In this document: in pieces, positions 1 to 5,039 of the stretch
Layout of the letters: every line of letters begins with the position of its first letter
Numbering within the stretch: the first letter of the stretch is position 1
DNA from: Phycisphaerae bacterium
GTDB taxonomy: Bacteria > Planctomycetota > Phycisphaerae > Sedimentisphaerales > SG8-4
Direction of reading: 5' to 3'
DNA: 7,094 bases
NCBI GenBank assembly: GCA_030613765.1
Contig: JAUWLI010000155.1
Span: forward strand, 1 to 7,094
Notes under the pieces: generated by a model
Seen by the model: the letters and a program-made list of their open reading frames with translations, nothing else
The model's database searches: none
What the model was told of the DNA's origin: nothing
Translations under genes and position numbers: made by a program

Positions 1-2
1 GC

Positions 3-110
3 GTATCCCAAGGCGCCGTCTGCCCAGAAGGATGGAGCCTAAGCCAGGCAGCAGAACCGTGGCAGATTGAAACCGTGCGCATAGAACCTTTGGGCAAATA
101 TCAGGATTGA
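3..110 (+). CDS. C-terminal fragment of an unrecognised protein (5' end outside window)
   Basis: Of the three + frames entering the window, this one stays open longest: 35 codons ending in TGA at 108-110. The other two stop at 42 and 70. The translated end has ordinary protein composition, with segments such as EPWQIETVRIEPLGKYQD, and does not look like random low-complexity sequence. It ends 34 nt before the gpsA ATG, on the same strand, so the two genes could be cotranscribed. No domain can be recognised from 35 residues and I assign no function. The frame choice rests only on length and composition, so it could be wrong. Confidence 0.45.
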   Translation, partial: VSQGAVCPEGWSLSQAAEPWQIETVRIEPLGKYQD

Positions 111-144
111 CATTTCTTCAAACGGCTGTTCTAATGCTCGTACG

Positions 145-1221
145 ATGAACCAGGAATCAAACAAATCACGAAACACGATTCACGAACCACGAGTGACGAG
201 ATACAACAACATTTCCATAATAGGCGATGGTGCGATGGCCACCGTGATGGCTATGCTGCTCTGCGAAAAGAACACAAATGTGCGGATTTGGGGTTATGAC
301 CGAGAGCAGTTGAAGCAGATAGAGTCAGCCGGCGAGAACATCAAATTTCTAACCGGCTACAGGCTGCCCCAAAACCTTGCATTTGAGCCTGACGATGAGC
401 GCATAATGGCTGGTGCCGACTTGATTGTCTCCGCTGTGCCTTGTCAGTTTGTCCGTCAGGTTTTCAAGCGCTTAAAGGATTATGTCCCTGAGGGAGTCCC
501 AATTGTCTCAACCGCCAAGGGTATTGAAAATGATACTCTACTGCGTCCGACGCAGATATTGACCGGTGTGCTCTGCCGAAACCAGGCGACCGGCGACGAG
601 CGAAGAGCGATGAGATTCGCGGTACTCTCCGGGCCTACCATTGCCGATGAGCTGGCCAGGAAACTGCCGGCTACCGCCTGTGCCGCCGCAGCCGATGAAC
701 AGTTGGCAAAAGACGTCCAATCCATTTTCAATTGTTCCTGGCTTCGCGTTTATACTAATACCGACGTTGTCGGCGTCGAGCTGGCTGCCGCCTGCAAAAA
801 CATTATTGCCATCGCCGCCGGGATTATAGATGGCATAGGTGCCGGGGACAACGCGAAGGCCGCCCTGTTGTGCCGCGGACTTGCCGAGATTACTCGCCTC
901 GGCATCGCTTGCGGTGCAAAGCCGCAAACTTTTGCAGGTTTGACCGGTTTAGGTGATTTGGTAACGACCTGCATTTCTCCGAAGGGAAGAAACCGCTCAT
1001 TCGGTGAGAGGATTGGCAAAGGCCAAAACGTAGAGGCGGCACAGCGGGCTACTGAATCCGTAATTGAGGGCATTGCCACCTGCAAATCAGTAATTACCCT
1101 TGCCGAACAATACAATGTTGAGATGCCGATAACGCAGGCGGTCTATGAAGTGCTCTTTGAGGATAAGCCCGTACAAGCCGCGATCACCGGTCTAATGAAA
1201 CGCCGGCTCAAAGCTGAGTAG
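145..1221 (+). CDS. gpsA: glycerol-3-phosphate dehydrogenase [NAD(P)+] (GpsA)
   Basis: Cytosolic enzyme that reduces dihydroxyacetone phosphate to sn-glycerol 3-phosphate, the backbone for phospholipid synthesis. The 358 residues match the family in order. The N-terminal Rossmann dinucleotide loop is IIGDGAMATV at about 25-34. The second nucleotide-contacting strand ends in VSAVP (95-99), and STAKGIE (122-128) follows. The SGPTIADELA segment is at 162-171. The presumed catalytic lysine is K218 in AACKN, followed by GAGDNAKAA (232-240), GLTGLGD (265-271) and the substrate-contacting GRNRSFG (281-287). Family members usually start 3-6 residues before the first beta strand. Here about 22 residues precede it, and that extension is encoded by a 7-nt periodic repeat (166-200). 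No ATG lies between 145 and the loop; the only later alternative is GTG at 193. Neither start has a clear ribosome binding site, so the function is certain but the start is not. The gene is followed by a long gap, so it probably ends its transcript here. Confidence 0.95.
   Translation: MNQESNKSRNTIHEPRVTRYNNISIIGDGAMATVMAMLLCEKNTNVRIWGYDREQLKQIESAGENIKFLTGYRLPQNLAFEPDDERIMAGADLIVSAVPCQFVRQVFKRLKDYVPEGVPIVSTAKGIENDTLLRPTQILTGVLCRNQATGDERRAMRFAVLSGPTIADELARKLPATACAAAADEQLAKDVQSIFNCSWLRVYTNTDVVGVELAAACKNIIAIAAGIIDGIGAGDNAKAALLCRGLAEITRLGIACGAKPQTFAGLTGLGDLVTTCISPKGRNRSFGERIGKGQNVEAAQRATESVIEGIATCKSVITLAEQYNVEMPITQAVYEVLFEDKPVQAAITGLMKRRLKAE
166..200 (+). repeat. degenerate heptanucleotide repeat within the gpsA 5' end
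   Basis: Five consecutive 7-nt units begin at 166, 173, 180, 187 and 194. Four carry the core CACGA and the last carries GACGA; examples are TCACGAA, ACACGAT and CCACGAG. Unit 201-207 (ATACAAC) is a further, more degenerate copy. Seven is not a multiple of three, so this is a DNA-level repeat and not a protein repeat. Translated in the gpsA frame it gives the basic stretch KSRNTIHEPRVTR. I have seen similar slipped heptamer tracts as dispersed intergenic elements in uncultured bacterial genomes, which is why I doubt that it belongs to the enzyme. Confidence 0.7.
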
Positions 1222-1247
1222 AATCCGCAAGCCCGATTTCCAATTCA

Positions 1248-1284
1248 CTTATAATGTCCTATAAGGTTTGTCTTTTTTCTTTTT
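1248..1284 (+). terminator. possible weak terminator after gpsA
   Basis: An inverted repeat CTTATA / TATAAG (1248-1253 and 1260-1265) with a 6-nt loop is followed by a T-rich tract containing T6 at 1273-1278. The position, 27 bases after the gpsA stop, is right. The stem is short and has one G-C pair per arm, so it would be unstable alone. Confidence 0.35.
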
Positions 1285-1360
1285 GTCAAATCTGCCGAAA
1301 ATTCTATGTCCGGTACTAATTCCTTTTTGAAAAGAGTAGGCCTATGTTTTGTATGAAATG

Positions 1361-1385
1361 TTTTTGTTTTCAAAAAGTTTTTTTT
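1361..1385 (+). terminator. possible AT-rich hairpin with T8 tail
   Basis: TTTTTG (1361-1366) pairs with CAAAAA (1371-1376) across a 4-nt loop, and T8 follows at 1378-1385. An outer pairing ATGAAA (1353-1358) with TTTCAT (1383-1388) is also possible and would compete with the T-tail role. The stem is almost all A-T, so this may only be low-complexity sequence. Confidence 0.25.
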
Positions 1386-1552
1386 CATTTTCACGCTATC
1401 CACTCTGCTTACAAGCCGAAATTGTATATGGATAGGTTCTCACTTGGCGGCTAAAACCGAGGTTATTATAGGGATTAGAATATCTTGTTTTCTGGTTGCT
1501 GCAATCTTGTACATCAATTTGTTGGATAAGGCCTCATTATTTGCGGTTGCGG

Positions 1553-1581
1553 TTGGCCGGTTGGAGGTTGTTTCTTATATT
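1553..1581 (+). promoter_or_regulatory. candidate sigma-70-type promoter for the pil cluster
   Basis: TTGGCC (1553-1558; 4 of 6 to TTGACA) and TATATT (1576-1581; 5 of 6 to TATAAT) are separated by exactly 17 bases. Transcription would start near 1588 and leave a leader of about 75 nt before the pilM ATG. It is the best-spaced match I found by eye in the gap. No operator is evident beside it. Confidence 0.35.
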
Positions 1582-1650
1582 TTAGGTGGCATCTTATCGT
1601 ATTAACCTATATCTGATTTGGTGTTGCTCACGAGGCATCAAGCACGAAGT

Positions 1651-1655
1651 AAGGA
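1651..1655 (+). promoter_or_regulatory. ribosome binding site fixing the pilM start
   Basis: AAGGA lies 7 nt before ATG 1663. The upstream in-frame TTG at 1618 has no such motif, so this site favours the shorter protein. Confidence 0.6.
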
Positions 1656-1662
1656 TGAATTT

Positions 1663-2649
1663 ATGTTGCAATTTTTGAAAGACCGCACATGTTCGGCGGT
1701 GCCGATTTTACGGGGTATTGCAGGATTGTGCCCGGTTGGTGTGGACATGGGCGATGATGCCCTGTCGATGGCACAGCTTGCCAATAACGGCAAGGGCATA
1801 ACTTTAGTTGCCGGCGATTATAAAAGTCTTCCGCCCGATATAAAAGCGGGCAGCATCGATTGGCAAAGATGGGCTATCGACACTATACGTCAGGCGAGTA
1901 GCCGAGGCCAGTTTCGTGGCAGGGACGTGATAGCTGCTATATCGCCGGCGGAGTTGTTTATCGACCATATAAGAATGCCTAAGATAGATGGAAAAGGCCG
2001 GACTAAAGATGCGGTTGATAAAGCTGTCATTTCGAAAATAAAACAAAAGTTGCCGTTTGATTCTAATAATGCATTGATAAAGTACATCCCGGCAGAAGAG
2101 GATAATGCCCTGGTGATAGCAGCTGAAAGAAAAATTATCGATAGACATTTGGCGATATATGAAAAGGCCGGCCTGGCCATTAAGTCTATTGGCGTTTGGC
2201 CGATTGCAATGGCAAAGAGCTATACAAGGTTTTTTGGCAGGCGCCAGGTCGATACCGAAGCCGTTGTATACCTGCTTGATATAGAGCCAAACTGTACGAA
2301 CGTTGTAATTTGTCGCCATGAGAATCTGCTTCTTGCCCGCTCAATTCCTTTAGGAGCAAAACAGCTTGACGGTGATGAGATGGTTGCCAGATTTGTAATG
2401 GAATTGGATGCCTGCAGGCGACACTTCACATCGATGTACAGAAAGGCTCAAATAGAGCGTTTGGTTTTCCTTTCGGGCAGAACTATAGACAAAGACATAT
2501 GTGTAACAATAGCAAAGCAGTTGGAAATGCCCGCACAGATGGGAGATTGTTTGGCGGCGGTCCAGGTGGACGACCTCTCTGAGACCGGTGTAGATAGAAG
2601 AGATTGTCAAGCTCACTGGGCTATTGCCTTTGGGCTGAGTTTGTCATGA
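1663..2649 (+). CDS. pilM: PilM-like actin-fold type IV pilus assembly protein
   Basis: Cytoplasmic actin-like ATP-binding protein that docks on the short N-terminal tail of PilN and links the motor ATPases to the inner-membrane PilNO complex. From ATG 1663 it has 328 residues, close to the usual PilM length of about 350. The first phosphate loop lies in VGVDMGDDALSMAQL (25-39), matching the family GIDIGSSSVK pattern with acidic replacements. A central region, KIKQKLPFD (125-133), resembles the conserved PilM KY..PF segment. The second phosphate motif begins YLLDIEPNCTNVVIC (203-217) and is followed by LLARSIPLGAKQL (223-235), the PilM/FtsA strand-turn. IERLVFLSGRT (264-274) is the late nucleotide-binding turn. 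The serines and glycines of both phosphate motifs are partly replaced, so ATP hydrolysis is doubtful. It is the first gene of the pil run and precedes pilN by 118 nt. GspL is the type II secretion counterpart; lacking a membrane segment, this protein is closer to PilM. Confidence 0.85.
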   Translation: MLQFLKDRTCSAVPILRGIAGLCPVGVDMGDDALSMAQLANNGKGITLVAGDYKSLPPDIKAGSIDWQRWAIDTIRQASSRGQFRGRDVIAAISPAELFIDHIRMPKIDGKGRTKDAVDKAVISKIKQKLPFDSNNALIKYIPAEEDNALVIAAERKIIDRHLAIYEKAGLAIKSIGVWPIAMAKSYTRFFGRRQVDTEAVVYLLDIEPNCTNVVICRHENLLLARSIPLGAKQLDGDEMVARFVMELDACRRHFTSMYRKAQIERLVFLSGRTIDKDICVTIAKQLEMPAQMGDCLAAVQVDDLSETGVDRRDCQAHWAIAFGLSLS

Positions 2650-2685
2650 GAAAGTTGAGAACTAAAATCTGTCGAGCTTAAAGTT

Positions 2686-2720
2686 GGGTGCCTGTACTCA
2701 CGATACAACAGGTGCGACCC
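2686..2720 (+). promoter_or_regulatory. stem-loop between pilM and pilN
   Basis: CCTGT (2691-2695) pairs with ACAGG (2708-2712) over a 12-nt loop. GGGT (2686-2689) pairs with ACCC (2717-2720) after an asymmetric internal bulge (1 nt against 4). A short T4 run follows, too short for a strong terminator. It could act as an attenuator or as a stability element protecting the pilN-side transcript; the sequence shows only that it can fold. Confidence 0.3.
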
Positions 2721-2767
2721 GCTTTTCGCTTTACGTTTTGGAATTATTCGACAGGAGGATATAAAAA

Positions 2768-3478
2768 ATGCTTAATGTAAATTTTGTACCTGATGATTAT
2801 GTCAAAAGCAATGAATCTCGAAGAACAAATTTGATGTATCTTGTGTTGTTTGCCGTGGTCATGGCAGGTTTGGGCGGTACATTTGTAACCATAAAGATAA
2901 GTCAGCGAACCATTGCCGAAAAGGAAGAATATTTAAGTACAAAAGCGGCTAAGGCACAGCAGGCGATTGAACAATTTGAAGCGCTGCAGGCCAGACGCAA
3001 GGTAATGTTAAAGACCGCCCTTACTACCGCAGAGCTGCTTGAGCCGGTTCCGAGAAGTGTTTTGCTGGCTTCACTGACAAATAATTTGCCGGCGGGCGTC
3101 TCACTCTTAAAGCTAAATGTCATTCAGAAAGAGCCCAAAAGAACAAGTCGCGCTGTGCCGACAAATAAGTACAAGGAAGCACAGGCTAAAAGGACCGCTG
3201 AGCAGGCAAAAGAGTCACCGGAGAAATTGTTAGAGACATATATGGATATTGAGGGTGTTGCGACAAGCGACGTTCAAGTTGCTAAATATATTAAGCAGCT
3301 CAGTAGTTCTTCTCTGCTGGACAACGTGGCACTTGTCGAATCCAAAGAGTACAAAATCGAGGAAACAACATTCAGGCAGTTCAAACTGACGGCAATGCTT
3401 AGAAAAAACGTTCATCTTAGTAACGAAGACATTGACGGGATTAGAACCAGGAAAAATACTGCCGCATGGAGTTTATAA
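2768..3478 (+). CDS. pilN: PilN-like inner-membrane pilus alignment protein
   Basis: Bitopic inner-membrane protein expected to pair with PilO and to bind PilM through its cytoplasmic N-terminal tail. The start is secure: AGGAGG at 2753-2758 lies 9 nt before the ATG. The tail begins MLNVNFVPDDY (1-11), corresponding to the INLLP-type PilM-binding motif of PilN. One membrane helix spans about 22-44. A basic, Ala/Gln-rich coiled coil follows at about 45-80, then VPRSVLLASLTNNLPAGVSL (94-113), the first strand-helix of the PilN ferredoxin-like domain. Residues 120-150 form a very charged linker rich in K, E, A and Q. The fold resumes with YMDIEGVATS (158-167) and VAKYIKQLSSSSLLDNVAL (171-189). 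At 236 residues it is longer than a typical PilN of about 180-200, mostly because of the linker. Identification rests on topology, the N-terminal motif and gene order more than on strong sequence identity. Confidence 0.75.
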   Translation: MLNVNFVPDDYVKSNESRRTNLMYLVLFAVVMAGLGGTFVTIKISQRTIAEKEEYLSTKAAKAQQAIEQFEALQARRKVMLKTALTTAELLEPVPRSVLLASLTNNLPAGVSLLKLNVIQKEPKRTSRAVPTNKYKEAQAKRTAEQAKESPEKLLETYMDIEGVATSDVQVAKYIKQLSSSSLLDNVALVESKEYKIEETTFRQFKLTAMLRKNVHLSNEDIDGIRTRKNTAAWSL

Positions 3479-3538
3479 CGATGATAAGGCGTGTAAAGCA
3501 TAATACGGGATGGTAAATATAAAATATGAGGTGAGATC

Positions 3539-4075
3539 ATGAATGGCGGTTTTAGAAAAGTTGTGTTTTTCGTTTTGATCCTAAGTGTGGCTGCGGCTGG
3601 ATACCAATATATGATTAAGCCCGCAAACAAGCATCTCTATGAGACAAAAGAGCGGGTTCAGGTAAAATTGGACAAATTAGAAGAATTTGAAAAAGCCTCC
3701 GCCGCCGCAGAGGGGCTCACAAAGCAGCTTGAGCAATTGCAGGAGGCCATCACTTTTTTTGAAAGCAAGCTGCCGCCTACAAGTGAGATTGCCAAGGTCC
3801 TCGAGCAGGTAACTGTAATTGCCCAAAAGCAGGGGCTAAAGCCAAAAACTATTCGAACTCTCAAGAAGAAGAATAATAGCGGATATATAGAACAGCCCTT
3901 AAAAATGGGTTTGGTCGGGGATTTTAATTCCTTTTATTCTTTCCTCCTGGAGCTTGAGAAACTTCCACGGATTATGAAGATCAGGGAGCTTAAGTTGGAT
4001 AAGGAAGATAAGACCGAGGGCAAGATAGAAGCTGAATTTATTGTGAGTATATTTTTCCAGAATAAAACCAGTTAA
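3539..4075 (+). CDS. pilO: PilO-like inner-membrane pilus alignment protein
   Basis: Expected partner of PilN in the inner membrane; the heterodimer sets the periplasmic frame that holds the pilin platform and contacts PilP. GAGGTGA at 3528-3534, 4 nt before the ATG, supports the start. A short basic cytoplasmic end is followed by one membrane helix at about 7-24. A coiled coil rich in K, E, Q and L spans about 32-75. The globular PilO domain begins with FFESKLPPTSEIAKVLEQVT (73-92), the family's hallmark of a helix before an LP.. turn. It continues with LKMGLVGDFNSFYSFLLELE (121-140), matching the PilO pattern of a strand followed by a helix with F..F. and a final LPRIMKIRELKL (142-153). The length of 178 is typical. 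It lies 60 nt after pilN and 70 nt before the P-like gene, so cotranscription is likely. Confidence 0.85.
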   Translation: MNGGFRKVVFFVLILSVAAAGYQYMIKPANKHLYETKERVQVKLDKLEEFEKASAAAEGLTKQLEQLQEAITFFESKLPPTSEIAKVLEQVTVIAQKQGLKPKTIRTLKKKNNSGYIEQPLKMGLVGDFNSFYSFLLELEKLPRIMKIRELKLDKEDKTEGKIEAEFIVSIFFQNKTS

Positions 4076-4091
4076 ATCGTTCATTTGTTGG

Positions 4092-4127
4092 TTAATACTC
4101 ACTAATTACCCGTTACCGATTAATTAG
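4092..4127 (+). repeat. heptamer-periodic, partly palindromic spacer before the PilP-like gene
   Basis: Consecutive 7-nt blocks start at 4092, 4099, 4106, 4113 and 4120. Four of them begin TTA, for example TTACCCG and TTACCGA. The same stretch holds a perfect inverted repeat, CTAATTA (4102-4108) and TAATTAG (4121-4127), with a 12-nt spacer. It ends 8 nt before the GGAG of the next gene. It may be a degenerate repeat element, a weak hairpin or an operator; the sequence cannot decide between these. Confidence 0.45.
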
Positions 4128-4134
4128 CTTTAGT

Positions 4135-4138
4135 GGAG
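4135..4138 (+). promoter_or_regulatory. ribosome binding site fixing the PilP-like start
   Basis: GGAG lies 7 nt before ATG 4146. The in-frame TTG at 4140 would leave only 1 nt of spacing, so ATG 4146 is preferred. Confidence 0.6.
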
Positions 4139-4145
4139 ATTGGCT

Positions 4146-4805
4146 ATGTTATCTTTTATGCGTGATCAAGGTTTTGGAGATTCGGGGGGGCAGGAAACGA
4201 CGAATTCGTCAGGCTGTGAGGCCGGGGACCGTCGGGACCTCAAGTCACCAGACTCCTCTTCTGAAAAAGAGCAGCAATATCTTACCGTGGCGGCTCAGGG
4301 TAAAGATGTTCGAAAGATGACAATGTTGCTCGCTGTTTTGTTTGTTATAGGTCTTTTGTGCCTTTTGTTTATGATAAGAAAGAGCGTACCCCAATCAGCG
4401 ACTGCAGCCTCGGATAGCGTCGAAGAAACACAGATCGAAAAGGCCATCGAGCGAATTACAGGCGTTGGATCGGATTTGTTTAAGAGAATGGACCAGATAG
4501 TTAATAAATTTTATGAGTTTTCGGACGTTCAGCAGGTACGCGTCTTTGAACTTGTGAAAAATCCTTTTGAACGTCAAATATTTCTGGCTGACGGTGATAA
4601 AATTCCCGATAGTACAGTGGCAGTATTGCCGGACATGCAGCTTTTGGCAATTTTGCAAACGGATGATGGTCATTGCTGTATGATAGGTGATAAAATCCTC
4701 TATGAAGGAGATACGATAAAAGGATTCAAAGTGGTTCAAATTGGTGATGATTTCGTTAAGCTTGAATTAGAAGGTGTTCAAAAAGTATTGAAGTTATCGA
4801 AATGA
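4146..4805 (+). CDS. PilP/GspC-like inner-membrane protein with periplasmic homology-region domain
   Basis: Probable adaptor between the PilNO complex and the outer-membrane secretin. The 219 residues divide into three parts. Residues 1-57 form a hydrophilic cytoplasmic tail rich in Ser, Asp, Glu and Gly. One strong membrane helix lies at about 58-77. A periplasmic part begins with a helical segment (93-125) and ends in a small beta domain. That domain, about 163-218, reads MQLLAIL..DDGHCCMIGDKILYEGDTIKGFKVVQI..DFVKLELEG..KVLKL. This is the layout of PilP and GspC homology regions: a first strand, an invariant Gly-Asp turn (GDT), a G-F/Y-x-V strand and a final L-L strand. Classical PilP is a lipoprotein with an N-terminal lipobox. 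This protein has a transmembrane helix and a long cytoplasmic tail instead, which is closer to GspC or GspB. Its position after pilO fits either. Its TGA overlaps the ATG of the following 48-codon ORF. Confidence 0.6.
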   Translation: MLSFMRDQGFGDSGGQETTNSSGCEAGDRRDLKSPDSSSEKEQQYLTVAAQGKDVRKMTMLLAVLFVIGLLCLLFMIRKSVPQSATAASDSVEETQIEKAIERITGVGSDLFKRMDQIVNKFYEFSDVQQVRVFELVKNPFERQIFLADGDKIPDSTVAVLPDMQLLAILQTDDGHCCMIGDKILYEGDTIKGFKVVQIGDDFVKLELEGVQKVLKLSK

Positions 4806-4948
4806 TGATATCAAGCGGTCAGTCGTGTTTGTTTGATGACGGCGTGAAAAAGGTCGAGCAGGGCTTGACCACAATAGAAGAAATACTCCGAGTCACAGAA
4901 GTGTATGGCCGGGATGAAAATGAGATTTTTGTTGAAAATGCCGCGTAA
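4802..4948 (+). pseudogene. 48-codon ORF matching only the C-terminal tail of GspE/PilB ATPase
   Basis: The peptide begins MMISSGQSCLFDDG and continues VKKVEQGLTTIEEILRVTE, the end-of-protein signature of GspE/PilB assembly ATPases: L..DG..KV..G.TT.EE.LRVT. In full-length members of about 400-570 residues this lies within the last 30-40 residues, after the Walker A and B boxes, which are absent here. The upstream sequence encodes the PilP-like protein in another frame, so the ATPase body is missing and not merely frameshifted. The ORF starts ATGATG and its first ATG overlaps the preceding stop (ATGA), so it could be translated by coupling. It sits before pilT, where a complete gspE/pilB would be natural. 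The simplest reading is a remnant of a deletion that removed the rest of gspE and perhaps the secretin gene. A retained micro-protein or an assembly error are the alternatives. The match to the motif is strong; its status as pseudogene is inference. Confidence 0.65.
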
Positions 4949-4984
4949 TAATAGAACAAAAGAGTGATTGTAACTTATGAACAG

Positions 4985-5012
4985 GTACTCGCGTTAAAAT
5001 AGCTGCGAGCAC
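4985..5012 (+). promoter_or_regulatory. stem-loop in the pilT leader
   Basis: GTACTCGC (4985-4992) pairs with GCGAGCAC (5005-5012), 7 of 8 pairs with one A-C mismatch, around a 12-nt AT-rich loop. An AU-rich tract follows and the pilT ribosome binding site begins 16 nt downstream. It is the most stable-looking hairpin in the cluster. It could be a leaky terminator/attenuator that sets pilT level, or an RNA-processing or stability element. Confidence 0.45.
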
Positions 5013-5027
5013 TTATATTCTTAATTG

Positions 5028-5032
5028 AAGGA
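5028..5032 (+). promoter_or_regulatory. ribosome binding site fixing the pilT start
   Basis: AAGGA lies 7 nt before ATG 5040. The in-frame TTG at 5025 overlaps the region of this motif and has no motif of its own. Confidence 0.65.
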
Positions 5033-5039
5033 TTGTGAC

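Larger units (their letters stand above)
1222..1662. other. 441-base intergenic gap, T-rich, no confident gene
   Basis: The region separates gpsA from the pilus cluster. The first half is T-rich on the + strand and holds two AT-only or nearly AT-only hairpins followed by T runs. The second half holds a candidate sigma-70-type promoter and a frame open from 1357 to 1605. That frame could start at TTG 1444 and give 53 hydrophobic residues, but it has no convincing ribosome binding site. I see no tRNA-like cloverleaf, riboswitch core or long repeat here. Confidence 0.6.

Noticed and set aside
538..927. 129-codon ORF on the - strand inside gpsA
   Set aside because: Lies wholly antisense to a confidently identified gene, and its translation has no recognisable motif.
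750..1115. 121-codon ORF on the - strand inside gpsA
   Set aside because: Antisense shadow of the GC-rich part of gpsA.
1541..1570. GG-rich tract (repeated GGTTG) as a possible G-quadruplex
   Set aside because: Only two-G runs, so at best a weak two-tier structure; more simply a GT-rich stretch.
1618..1662. TTG-initiated 15-residue extension of PilM
   Set aside because: No ribosome binding site before TTG 1618, while AAGGA is well placed for ATG 1663. The added residues precede the normal PilM start.
1804..2319. 171-codon ORF on the - strand inside pilM
   Set aside because: Long, but antisense to a gene with conserved motifs over the same bases; cysteine- and tyrosine-rich composition typical of a shadow frame.
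3479..3538. 60-nt pilN-pilO spacer examined for structure or a small gene
   Set aside because: Nothing beyond the pilO ribosome binding site; no inverted repeat or useful frame.
5025..5039. TTG-initiated 5-residue extension of PilT
   Set aside because: ATG 5040 has AAGGA at 7 nt and gives the usual family N-terminus.
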